64,000 nt of DNA, from contig RDEW01000071.1 of the NCBI GenBank assembly GCA_011109175.1, forward strand, positions 130,426-194,425, read 5' to 3'. Under the pieces are notes generated by a model. The model was given only the letters and a program-made list of their open reading frames with translations, was not told where the DNA came from and made no database searches. A program made the position numbers and the translations under genes. This DNA is from Dicyema japonicum. Lineage: Eukaryota > Dicyemida > Rhombozoa > Dicyemidae. Positions 54,071 through 63,775 of the stretch are shown one piece after another; positions within the stretch are counted from its first letter, which is position 1; each line of letters begins with the position of its first letter.

Positions 54071-54453
54071 TCTGGTCAGCATTCAAAGGTATCTCAATTC
54101 TTTTTTCCTGGAAACAATTTCGTTCCTGATGACGAGTTCTGAAATCGACCTCAGCTTCCCGACAACGTCCTCTAGATCACTGTGCTTTGATGAGGGTTCT
54201 GGTGTAACACATCAGGATATAGGAATTTACTAGTTTGTTTTTAGTTTGGTTGTTGGAAATGTTTTATTTATTAATTATCTATATACTCGCTAAAGTTATT
54301 TGTCGAATTAGTTGGTTACCCGCCTCATCTTCTCCATTGGGAGTCAAAACTATTTCAAATAAGTTTTACTTCATGATTCTCCGAATAAAATTCTTTAAAA
54401 ATGTTGATGAGGATTTTAATATGCTGGTTTCGTCCGATAATAAATCATTTTAG
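54071..54453 (+). CDS. Candidate membrane protein, frame-disrupted
   Basis: The ATG near 54071 opens MSGQHSKVSQFFFPGNNFVP, then DDEF. After a one-base frame change, EIDLSFPTTSSRSLCFDEGS continues. A later frame has the hydrophobic LLEMFYLLIIYILAKVI and ends NMLVSSDNKSF at 54453. Splicing between the parts is unresolved. No family recognised. Confidence 0.35.
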
Positions 54454-54647
54454 TGATTTTTTGAGTAGGTCTCGGATTCCTTACGTAAAATTTCATGAAA
54501 TCGATCACATGATTTTCGATGCGGCAAGTTTATTAGTAGGTCGTTGAGTTCTGTATTAAGATGCTTCCTGTACCCAAATCCCCAGTTCTTTAAGCTGTTC
54601 AAATCATAATGCCTCGGATGTTGTTTTTCGCATTTTAATGTTTTCAT
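54450..54647 (-). CDS. Unidentified 65-aa protein candidate
   Basis: The ATG at 54647 opens MKTLKCEKQHPRHYDLNSLK, then NWGFGYRKHLNTELNDLLI and a basic C-terminus. Codon use is mixed. Its end overlaps the end of the + strand candidate by 4 bp, so if both are genes they are convergent with overlapping 3' ends. No family recognised. Confidence 0.38.
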   Translation of the reverse strand: MKTLKCEKQHPRHYDLNSLKNWGFGYRKHLNTELNDLLINLPHRKSCDRFHEILRKESETYSKNH

Positions 54648-54682
54648 TTTCGTTTTCGCGAGCTAATTGCTTCGTTAATGAG

Positions 54683-54935
54683 AGTTTAACAATGAGTTTT
54701 TTTGATTGTTGTCTATGATCCCAATGCCAATGCCACAAATGTTCATTTGAACGAAACACCGCTTAAATGCAGTGAAAAAACCACCAATATCCTCGATTGT
54801 TATAAATCTATCGACTGGAAGTGCATACGAGTTCATTATTGTTTGGAAATTTTACATGTAAGAGATTTTTTAATAGTCAAAAATTGATATGCTTCTAATA
54901 ATTTTTCAGACTTGGAAAAATGTATTTTTGCTTTA
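54683..54935 (+). CDS. Unidentified short protein candidate
   Basis: From the ATG near 54691 a one-base correction in a T run gives MSFLIVVYDPNANATNVHLN, then TPLKCSEKTTNILDCYKSID and HYCLEILH. A GTAAGA...TTTTTCAG segment of about 52 nt follows and would join TWKNVFLL before a stop. No family recognised. Confidence 0.33.
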
Positions 54936-54977
54936 AAATATCATATTGTACGATAAGGACAAAGCACGCTACTCGTT

Positions 54978-55511
54978 GTGGTGCTAAGAAGACAGAAGAG
55001 AGAAAGAAAAAGAAAACCAGAAAAGAACATGCAGAAAACTAATCAGACCAAGTCTGACTCTGTTCACTGCCCATCTATGGATCACATTACATTCGAAGAA
55101 ATACTACTTCTACCTGCGAGATCGAAAGAGCAGTGCGTGTCTTGTGGATATTGCAACGTGAAGAAGTACGGGTTGAATTGCACATCTTGCGGGAGATTTT
55201 TCCACCTCGGATCTGTCCGAATGTCGAAATTGGCTACGAGATCTCTTTACAAGTGGGACTGCGCATACTGTATGGATGCCGACCCCGCTCGGTCCCGTCT
55301 TCCGGCCGAATTCAGTCTTCCCTCTTATTCTGGACAAATCGAACACTTTTCGTTACGCCTATCGGAGAGTCGGAAAAGTAGACGGATTCCACTGAGGATA
55401 CCAAAGGCCACTCGAATTCCCGCTGCTGAATGCCTCACGTCATTAATTTATAAAGCCATCAATACCAGCGACCAGGCCTCTTGGATACATCTATTGGCCT
55501 TTGCACCATAA
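54978..55511 (+). CDS. PHD-like zinc-finger N-terminal ORF of the element
   Basis: 177 codons. After a lysine/arginine-rich start, residues 52-95 carry eight potential zinc ligands in PHD-like C4HC3 spacing: CVSCGYC, C-TSCGRFFH, then WDCAYC. The C-terminal third (IPKATRIPAAECLTSLIYKA, then ASWIHLLAFAP) is the conserved region before the reverse transcriptase in related elements. In PHD proteins such fingers read histone tails. Here the finger could guide chromatin targeting of the element, which is inference. Confidence 0.72.
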   Translation: MVLRRQKRERKRKPEKNMQKTNQTKSDSVHCPSMDHITFEEILLLPARSKEQCVSCGYCNVKKYGLNCTSCGRFFHLGSVRMSKLATRSLYKWDCAYCMDADPARSRLPAEFSLPSYSGQIEHFSLRLSESRKSRRIPLRIPKATRIPAAECLTSLIYKAINTSDQASWIHLLAFAP

Positions 55512-57975
55512 CCCTAGGAATTCTGCCTCAGAGCAAGCTCGCAACGGATCACTGGCCTCGAAAATCAAGAATACTTCTGCCTTTTTGGCCACTTCAAAGC
55601 AGCTAGACTCAGGAATCGAGCCTGAGCAAGTACTTCGGCGTAAACAGTTGTCTACAGAAGCTGGGTGTAAACAGGAAGATTATAAAATTTCGAGAGTGAA
55701 CCGAAAACTGATGGAAGGGGACGTTCGCGCAGCTGCAAGAGTAGTGTCTTGTGACGAATCGCTGTTGAAGCCGTGCCGAGAAGTCTTGGAATTACTGAGA
55801 AGGAAACACCCTGCTCCACCACCGAACCAGAGGAACTTGACAATGGCAGAAGACCTCCCGGCATTTACTCCCTCGGAATTTGAAGTAGTGCGTGAAATTG
55901 TCTTTTGCTCCCAGTAGCTGCGGAGGTCTGGACGGACTGCGCCCAAGCCATGTAAAGGACTTAACCTCCGAAGCTACGGCTGAAGCCGGCTGTGCCTTGT
56001 TAACGTCTATCACCTTGCTGCTCACTCGAATAGTTAATGGTGATATTCCAAAATTTGCTAGAGATCTTCTTTTTTCTGGACATCTACTTCTATTGGCATT
56101 CCGAAAAGGATGGAGGTGTCCGCCCAATTGCGATCGGTACATACTTTCGAAGGCTTGCTGCTAAAATCGTGCCGGAGAGTCTCCCACAATATTGCTGAAG
56201 AGCTGTTCATGACTCAACTTGGGGTGGGAGTGACCGGTGGTTGCGAGGCAGCAGTCCACGCCGTGAGGAGTTACTTCAACAACAATAATTCCAGACCAAA
56301 GGCTAGGCCTGAAGCTTGATATATCAAATGCCATCAACTCGCTGAGGAGAGACTGTATTTTGGAAACCTGTTGGAAGAGAGCTCCAGAGATTGGCTGACT
56401 ATTACACTTATCGTATGGGACGGACTCAGCCTTAGTTTTTCACGGCACGTGCGATATTGTTTATTCACGCACAGACGTTCAGCAGGGAGACCCTCTAGGG
56501 TTTTTGCTTTTTGCAATAACAATTGACACAGTGGCACGAAACATAAACAGCAACTCAACCTGTGGTACTTGGACGATGCCACAATAGCTGGCCCATGGAG
56601 AACGTATATCAGAATAGTTCTTCAACCATTCCAGCTCTAAACCAATTGGGTTTAAGTGTCAATGTTATGAAATCGGAACTGATCAATATTTCCTGCTCAT
56701 CTCCAAGCTTTTCTACTGCCTGCCAAGAATTCAGATCTCTACTTCCAGGTTTTAGCATATCCTCCTTGGACAAGGCACGCTTTCTTGGCTGCCCTTTTGG
56801 AAACGAAGAGCTGAAAACTGCCTTGCCAGTAAGAATAATGAAGATGAAGCCTTTACAAAGAGAGTATCATTTTTGGTCCACATGTGTCTTTTTCTTGCTC
56901 AAGTAATGTATTTCCATGTCGACGATGATGTACATTTTGAGGTGTTCACCATGTTTTGAACACCGGAAAGCACTATTGTCGGCTGATGGGACTCTGATAC
57001 GATCGGCGGAGTCAATAATGAATGTCAAATTCGATCATCTGGGCTGGACAATGTGCAAACTATGCGGAAATGGGGCATTGGATTAAGATTCCTTCTTGAG
57101 CCGCTTTACCAGCCTACTTTTCATCCCTGCGAGCTGCAGCCGCTTGGTCCAAGCAGTCCTACGTAATGCAACCGGACATACCTTGGACTCGGAGCTTGAT
57201 AGAGTTAGCAAGCTGTGGGGAGACCTGGGCTTGGAATTCCCGTCGAACTTCGCTTGCCAGAAGAGTTGGGACTCAATTACATGTATGAGCACTGTGGAGG
57301 CCGCGAAGACGAGCGCCAACCAACACCGATTAGCATGCATTAAGTCGGCCGCACGTTGCGGAAATGAAGTCTGGCTCAAGGCTCTACCGTGCCCACATCT
57401 GGGGACCCTCCTTGACGAAAACATCCTGAGGATCGGGGGCCTGAGGATCGGGGTGGCACTGCGCCTAGGACTGGAAAATGCCAGAGACACAAATGCCGTT
57501 GCGGCGGGGACATTGATACGAAAGGCTTACATCCACTTTCTTGCCGACGAAGTGCTGGCCGAGCCCCGAGTCACGCAGCCCTCAAGGCCGCGGGATTTCC
57601 GGCCCAATTGGAACCTTTGGGCTTAGACAGAGGCGATGAGAAGAGGACGTTGATCCCATACTCCCACGGAAGATCACTCGTCTGGAACGGAACGTGTGTG
57701 GAAATCTTTTCAGGTGCCAGATCGCTGACAGTGACGCACTCTCCAGGAGACGCAGCCGATTAGGCAGAGGCCAAGAAGATCCGCAAATACGAATCCCTTG
57801 AAGGCCAATACCATCTCACCCCCATTGATGTGGAGACAACTGGAACCGTGGGAGCAAAGACGGACGCCTTTCTCTCCAGCATTGAAAGCAAACTCGCCTC
57901 AAATAGATGTGAGCCACGGGAGAGGCTCTGACTGAGGCAGAGACTCGAAATGGTGATTATCAGAGGTATCGCCTT
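54978..57975 (+). mobile_element. PHD-finger/RT/restriction-like endonuclease non-LTR element, near full length
   Basis: The element runs in one direction through several frames. 54978-55511: basic start, PHD-like zinc finger (CVSCGYC, NCTSCGRFFHL, WDCAYC), then RIPKATRIPAAECLTSLIYK. 55501-55917: SLASKIKNTSAF, VNRKLMEGDVRAAARVVSCD, LRRKHPAPPP. 55892-56319: SFAPSSCGGLDGLRPSHVKD and QLGVGVTGGCEAAVHAVRSY. 56480-56600: VQQGDPLGFLLFAITID and WYLDDATIAGP with the RT catalytic DD intact. 57096-57740: AKTSANQHRLACIKSAARC, CPHLGTLLDENILRIG, LALRLGLENARDTNA. The PD-(D/E)xK part and ETTG..GA lie at 57620-57980. Frame changes separate all blocks, so it is inactive as read. Confidence 0.8.
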
Positions 57976-57981
57976 CGCCAT

Positions 57982-58080
57982 TCTGTCGTCCTAGTTATTT
58001 TCGAATAATTGTTTAATTAATATAAAAAATGTTTTAACTAAAAAAAAGATAAAAATATCATAACAATAAAATTTTAGAAA
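57982..58080. other. AT-rich boundary between two opposed LINEs
   Basis: 3' ends of the + strand PHD/RT/REL element and the - strand Jockey/R1-like LINE meet here. Long A/T runs; no stem-loop tail seen. Confidence 0.4.
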
Positions 58081-58084
58081 ATGA

Positions 58085-59595
58085 TTGCGGATTTCTCAAG
58101 AGGGGAAATTACTTTTTTAACTTTAACAACTTTATTAACAAGGAAAATTAAAGAGGGAGTTACTTGGTTTCATGCAGCAAGTCCTGCAAACGCTTGGACT
58201 CTTCTCTGTGCTCTCAGACTTATTCTGTGCTGCAACATACGAGTCAATGATGGCATCTCTTTTTAGGTAGTTTTCCATCCTTTTTTCTGCTGCATCTCTT
58301 GTCGACATTAATATCACATTTTCATCTTCACCTTGCTTCTCGTCGAGCCTTTTGTATAGGGCAATCTTGATTTTTCAAGAAGCAAGATAAACGCTCTTTG
58401 TATGCAGTGTAATACCATCCTTCCAGTCCATAAAGGAGTGATGGAATTATCGTACGTGAAAAAAATAAATAAAAACATATCCGTTTCGAGTCTTAATTTC
58501 CTCATACACAATAACGCATGGTGGGCTTTCTTCCCTTTGAGTTTAAAATCGCACAATGTACTTCCAGATTTCTCAAAGGCTGTTCCGAGATACTACAGGC
58601 AGCTCACGATGTTGATTCCGCATATGGAGTCTTTCTGATTTCCTTTATCGTTCCGACCGAAGAACCTCATTGCACTAGATTTTTCTTCTGACAGTTTTAA
58701 CCCAAAGACTGCACCAGTATTTTATCTCTTCCATGTACACATTGAGTCTCCTCTTTTGAGATCATGTTCGATCTCGACACATCAGACAGTAGTATTTCGT
58801 CTGCGTATGTTAGATATCTCGTACTCGGTGTAGACGGAGACGGGAAACCGGCCATTAGAACATTAAGCAATAGAGGGATCAAAATTGATCCTTGTGGGAC
58901 TCCTCTCTTCAATAATATCATATCTGAAAAATAACGTCCGCATCTAACATAGGAGTTTCTTTCTTCTAGGTACACTTTCACCAAATTCACCAGTTCTTTT
59001 AGGCTCCCCGTCCGAGATAACTGATCGATTATGGCTCTGTGGTTAACACTGTCAAATGCTTTTGATATGTCGAGACATATGACATTCAAGAAACATTTGG
59101 ATTCTCTGGCTTTGTATAACTCGGAGTTGAGATGAAATAAGCAATCACCGCATCACCCTCCTGGACGAAAACTAAATTGATCATTTCTGAAGTAGTCTTT
59201 TTTCTCCAGCAGATTTGTGCGCCTCCAGAAAACAATTTTTTCCATATTTTTTGAAATTGACTAAATCAGGCTAATCGAGCGGTAGTTAGCAAGATCATTC
59301 TTCGGTCTTCCTGTCTTCGCTACCATCCGTACAATAGTCTTCTTCCATTCGTTTAGAACATGACCAATTTTGATGCATGTGTTGAACATATCTTTGAGGA
59401 CATCGAATAAAATTTCCGGGCCTTCTTTGAACATCCTAGCTTTGATGAAATCACTGCCCGGTGCTTTATTCTTGACAGCTTTTATTGCTATCGTCAGCTC
59501 TTCTAGAGAGATCTCTATAAATGCTGTTTTCTCTGACAATGGTTCGTAACAAGTCTTCACTGCGATGACATCATCGTCCACATCAAACATCAATA
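58085..59595 (-). pseudogene. Jockey/R1-like LINE reverse transcriptase and C-terminus
   Basis: From 59593 down: TIAIKAVKNKAPGSDFIKAR, NEWKKTIVRMVAKTG, LANYRSISLI (RT start), then ICLDISKAFDSVNHRAII (motif A), KRGVPQGSILIPLLLNVLM (motif B) and YLTYADEILLS (motif C, second aspartate changed to E). After a gap, ETDMFLFIFF and AAEKRMENYLKRDAI form the C-terminal part. The endonuclease is missing. YADE in place of YADD, with stops, means it is inactive. Confidence 0.75.
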
Positions 59596-59887
59596 TCTCA
59601 AAAACTAGAAATTTTTGTGCTGAAGGGCTATTCTCAGCAAAAAAATGTATGTGTATCCAACATCTCCAGAAGTTTGAATTTCAGTGTTAGTGACTTTCCT
59701 TTGTTTTGATACTGTCACTGTTTCCTCTCTCGGGAACGGGTGATTGATCCAAAGTCAAAAGGGAACACCGATATTTTTAGTAAATTTGAAAAACGAAATA
59801 TATAAAAATTGATTTATAAGGAATTTTGACTTTAAATGTTTTTTTAACTTTTATGTTAATTGGGATAACATTGTCTGCTCCAAAATT
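59596..59887. other. Spacer between LINE fragments, no gene seen
   Basis: No supported feature. Confidence 0.3.
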
Positions 59888-60625
59888 TTGAAAGACTTTA
59901 AAAAAGAAGCAAATCAACATCGTCTGGCTTGTTTGGTGTCAGCTTCAAGTAGAGGGAGTGGAGCATGGCTTGGTGCAATACCTTGCCCAAACCTCGGGAC
60001 CTTTTTGGACGACGATTCTTTGAGGATTGGAATCGGACAAAGGCTGGGACTAGACGTTTGCCAGGAGCACCAATGCCGATGCATTAAAAACAGTCGATGC
60101 GAAGGATTGCACCCGCTGTCCTGCAGAAGAAGCGCCGGAAGGAGACCACGTCATGCTGCTCTGAAGGGTGTGGTTGTCAGAGCTCTGAAGGCTACAGGCT
60201 TCCCAGCACAGCTTGAACCAGTGTGTCTTAATCGAAGAGATGAAAAGAGACTTGACGGGATGACCTTTTCCCCTTCACGTCTGGAAGATCTTTGGTCTTG
60301 GACGCAAGTTGTGTAGACACGTTCTCAAGCACGAATATTTTCAAATCGGTTCGGACACCTGGAGCAGCTGCTTCGACTGCGGAGAACCTAAAAATCAAGA
60401 AATATTTTTGCCTCGGGGATCGATACCGATTTACTCCTGTTCCGACCGAATCATCGGGAGCCGTTGGTCCAATGACGGCTGAGTTCTTGCGAGAACTCTG
60501 AGGATTGCTTGCCAGAAAGAAATGGGATCAACGAGAAGGGTTATGGCTAAGACAAAAAATTGGAATAGCCATACTCCGAGGGAACTCGTTCGCAATCCAC
60601 GCAGCAGGTTTCCTCAACTGACATT
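59888..60625 (+). pseudogene. C-terminal part of a PHD/RT/REL element
   Basis: KKEANQHRLACLVSASSRGS, CPNLGTFLDDDSLRIG, GQRLGLDVCQEHQCRC, LHPLSCRRSAGRRPRHAALK, LEPVCLNRRDEKRLDGMTFS (nuclease core; RPDG is RLDG here), TESSGAVGPMTAEFLREL, then GIAILRGNSFAI before the stop. Same order as 34.9-35.9 kb. 5' truncated within the RT C-terminus. Confidence 0.75.
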
Positions 60626-61078
60626 TGTTTAATTGTTAAAAAAATTATTTTGTTTAAAAAAATTATGTTTACCGATCAAATTCCCTACAATTGCGGAGTT
60701 TATCCTGAATCTACTCTCACGGGAGCTCAATGGAAGTGGCTTTATAGATTCTTGAGTTTTTACTAGGAGGAGAAAGATCTGTTAGTTCAGAGGGACTTCC
60801 ATTGACTTAATATAGATATTTAAGTGGAGATAATTTAGAACTAATTGGAACTAAGTGGGGTAAGTGGGAGCCAGTTTTCGAATCTTTAATTGAAAATATT
60901 TCCAGATCTATCGCGTCTCGCATAAGTTTTAGAAATTTCAAAGACTCCAATGGATGACTCGACTGTTGGTTATTGGAAAGTTTTAAATCACCGAGATGAC
61001 TAAAATTTTAAGAACTGAGGATTATGGAGAACTAATTTAAATTATACATATAGGTTATATGCCAGGTCACATTAATTT
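60626..61078. other. Spacer with a coding-like scrap, possible LINE 5' UTR
   Basis: An ATG at about 60667 opens MFTDQIPYNCGVYPESTLTG, then QWKWLYRFLSFY before a stop. It may be an orphan exon or part of an unknown repeat. The 100 bp before 61079 may be the 5' UTR of the RTE-like LINE. Confidence 0.3.
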
Positions 61079-62122
61079 TTGATAATGTCCATGTCACATT
61101 CTTCGCGCTTAATTACCCGTTGCCCATTCTCTCTTGGTACTTTCAACACTCGAGGCTTGAAGTTCATCACCAAAAAACATCAACTCGCACGTGATTTATC
61201 TATCCATGGTGTCAGTATTTGCTGCATTCAAGAGACAAAGATTACAGCATATTCTATTACGAAATTGGATGATTACTACATGATCACTTTGGACTCTGAC
61301 TGCCGACATTATGGTCTTGGATTTGCGGTTCACAGGGATCTTTACGACCGTGTGACACGCGTATGGGCTGTCTCGGATCGTATTGCAGTCATGCAACTGA
61401 AGTTTGGAACAAAGCCCAACTCTGTTATTTCTATCATCAATGTTTATGCTCCGACCGCTGTCCGGGCTGATGCCAATCCTGAAGAACTTGGTGCGTTTTA
61501 CTCATGTTTGACAGGGACATATGACTCACTTTCGTCGTCATATCTGACGTTTATTGGTGGAGACTGGAATGCCAGAGTTGGTAAAGTACGGAATGGGGAG
61601 ACTTGTATTGGATCACATGCTCGGAATCGTCGAAATTCCTCTGGTGTCTCATTGGTTCAATTCTGCGAATCCTACAACTTATTTATTACGAACACTGCTT
61701 TTGAACACCCAGCAAGACATAAAACTACCTGGACTGGTTCACGAAAAGACAAAAATGGCAACTTGATTAAAATAAATAATCAAATTGATTATATCTTTTG
61801 CAGAAGAAAGAACAAAAACCTAATACGAAACTCGAGATCATACGATGGGCTTGAAACATCAAGTGATCACAAATTGGTGATCACTCGGTTCTCTTTGGGA
61901 AGTTTGTACAAACCTGGAAGATATGGAAAAACGGAATTCGAAAGATTGGATACAGAAACTCTAATAAGCAATGAAATAAAGATGAAAGAGTATGGCGAAA
62001 AACTCAGAAAGGAATTAAGCAAGATGAATACAAACAATAGTGCACAGCCATTCGGATTATTAGCAAAAAGAAACGACCAGGGAATATTGTTATTCACGAC
62101 CAACATGGACGATCAGTATTGA
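61079..62122 (+). CDS. LINE ORF: APE-type endonuclease
   Basis: 347 codons in one frame. Active-site landmarks: GTFNTRGL (N), CCIQETKITA (E), INVYAPTAV (Y), FIGGDWNARVG (D, N), FITNTAFEHPARHKTTWTGS, NQIDYIFCRRKN and ETSSDHKLVITRF (D-H). This is a complete exonuclease III-like nicking domain, about 270 residues long. After it the linker is cut by the deletion at KMNTNNSAQ/PFGLLAK. All catalytic positions are intact. Confidence 0.88.
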   Translation: MIMSMSHSSRLITRCPFSLGTFNTRGLKFITKKHQLARDLSIHGVSICCIQETKITAYSITKLDDYYMITLDSDCRHYGLGFAVHRDLYDRVTRVWAVSDRIAVMQLKFGTKPNSVISIINVYAPTAVRADANPEELGAFYSCLTGTYDSLSSSYLTFIGGDWNARVGKVRNGETCIGSHARNRRNSSGVSLVQFCESYNLFITNTAFEHPARHKTTWTGSRKDKNGNLIKINNQIDYIFCRRKNKNLIRNSRSYDGLETSSDHKLVITRFSLGSLYKPGRYGKTEFERLDTETLISNEIKMKEYGEKLRKELSKMNTNNSAQPFGLLAKRNDQGILLFTTNMDDQY

Positions 62123-62159
62123 ATGTTATTGAAAAGGCGAACATAGTCTCTTCACACTA

Positions 62160-63705
62160 CTATGACATCTTTAACAATCAAGAAATTGAAAACAAATCTC
62201 CAATAACATCAACGGCTCTCTTAACTGCCCCATTATTATCGCGGAAACTATCAAGGCAATAGGAAAACTAAACTACAGGAAAGCGGCTGGTCCTGATAAT
62301 ATACCTGCAGAGTTAATAAAATGTGGACCCACTGAATTGGGTGAAATAATCACCATCATACTCAATAAAGCATTTGAAGACAAAAACGATCTTGGAATTG
62401 GGAGAGGATGGCTAATTCCAATACCAAAACCTGGGAAACCTAGAGGTCCCGCAAACAGACCAATAATTCTATTATCGGTCTTACGGAAAACCCTCTCTAT
62501 CATTGTATTAAATCGAATCAAAGGGAAAGTCGACAAATTCTTATCGCCTGGACAAAGCGGTTTCAGGGAAAAAAGATCAACCGCCGACATAGTATGGACG
62601 CACAGATGGTCTGGCGCTATATGTCAGAAATACAAAAAATGCATAAAAGTTCTGGGGATCGACATGAGTCGTGAATTCGACTCTGTACACAGGGGACTAC
62701 TTATTAACATTCTGAATACATTTCTAGACACGGATGATGTTAGAATTATTTCCTTGCTCCTAGAAGATACTCACCTGGCTGTCAAAATCGGAAATACCGC
62801 TTCCAATTTTTTTAAAACCACTCGGGGAGTTCCACAAGGGGATTCGTTGTCTCCTATTCTATTTATTATTTATCTTGAGGCTGCACTGAGGGATTTCAGA
62901 TTATCCATTAAAGGACAATATTATGAGTTGATTTACGCAGACGATCTGGACTTTGTATCGGATGATTCTGAATTTCTCAAGTACATAAACGAACATCTTC
63001 CTAACATTTCCAAAAATGGTTCTTGAAGATAAACACTGACAAAACGGAATTTACATCATTCAGCCGTGCAGAGAGGATATCCGACGAGACGTGGAGAAGA
63101 CATAAGAAGGTCGGATCGCTCTTGGGGGACGAGGAAGATGTAGCTCGACGGAGAATCCTTGCATCTGGTGCTTTCAGAAGCCTATCTAAAATATGGAGTT
63201 CGGGAAGAAGACTTTGTGGAAAAATAAAGCTTATGATATACAAATACTTTGTTGTGCCCATCCTAATCTATAACTGTGGGACATGGGGTTTGTCTAAACG
63301 GGCAATGGAGTCTATTGACAGTTTCGACCGCAGTATGCTTCGGAAGGCACTTAATATTCACTACAAAATGAAGATCAAAAACGAACAATTATATAAGTTG
63401 AGCAAAACAGAACCATTATCCATGGAAATCAGAAGATCGAGATGGAGACTGTTCGGTCACATTCTGAAGATGGACCTGGATGTCCGGCAAATCACGTAAT
63501 AGATGAATATTTCATGGAAAAAACAAAATCATTCCGAGGAAGGCCTAGAAAAACCTTACCTATCACGCTAAATGAGGACCTAAAAGCCATAGGCAGGGAG
63601 TTGAAAACAATGGATATCTATGAACTAAGAGATCTTGGAAACGGAGAGGCCTTTGGATGCGATTGGTGCAAAGGGTGGCCGGCGGCACAAGGGAACCTTA
63701 ATTGA
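62160..63705 (+). CDS. LINE ORF: reverse transcriptase and C-terminal region (frameshifted)
   Basis: RT landmarks: NYRKAAGPDNIPAELIKCG, GWLIPIPKPGKPRGPANRPI, SGFREKRSTADIVWTHRW, GIDMSREFDSVHRGLL (motif A), TRGVPQGDSLSPILF (motif B) and IYADDLDFVSDD (motif C intact). A frame change at about 63015 in an A run leads to FLKINTDKTEFTSFSRAERI, VPILIYNCGTWGL, IDSFDRSMLRKAL and SRWRLFGHILKMDLD. Another frame change precedes FRGRPRKTLPITL and the C-terminal CDWCKGWPA. Catalytic residues are conserved; only frame changes and the linker deletion disable it. Confidence 0.85.
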
Positions 63706-63775
63706 CTTTTGTTTTTTTATGTGTTCTCGGCAGTGCTGATAATAATAATAATCAAAATTTTAGGATGACTAAGCA

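Larger units (their letters stand above)
61079..63775 (+). mobile_element. RTE-like LINE copy with internal deletion
   Basis: Colinear with the minus-strand element at 1.4-4.4 kb: endonuclease, RT, C-terminal region, then a short 3' end with TGCTGATAATAATAATAATC. About 150 linker residues are missing near 62040, which removes the junction between nuclease and RT domains. A SINE-A begins about 20-30 bp after its end. Few frame changes, so it is relatively recent. Confidence 0.82.
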
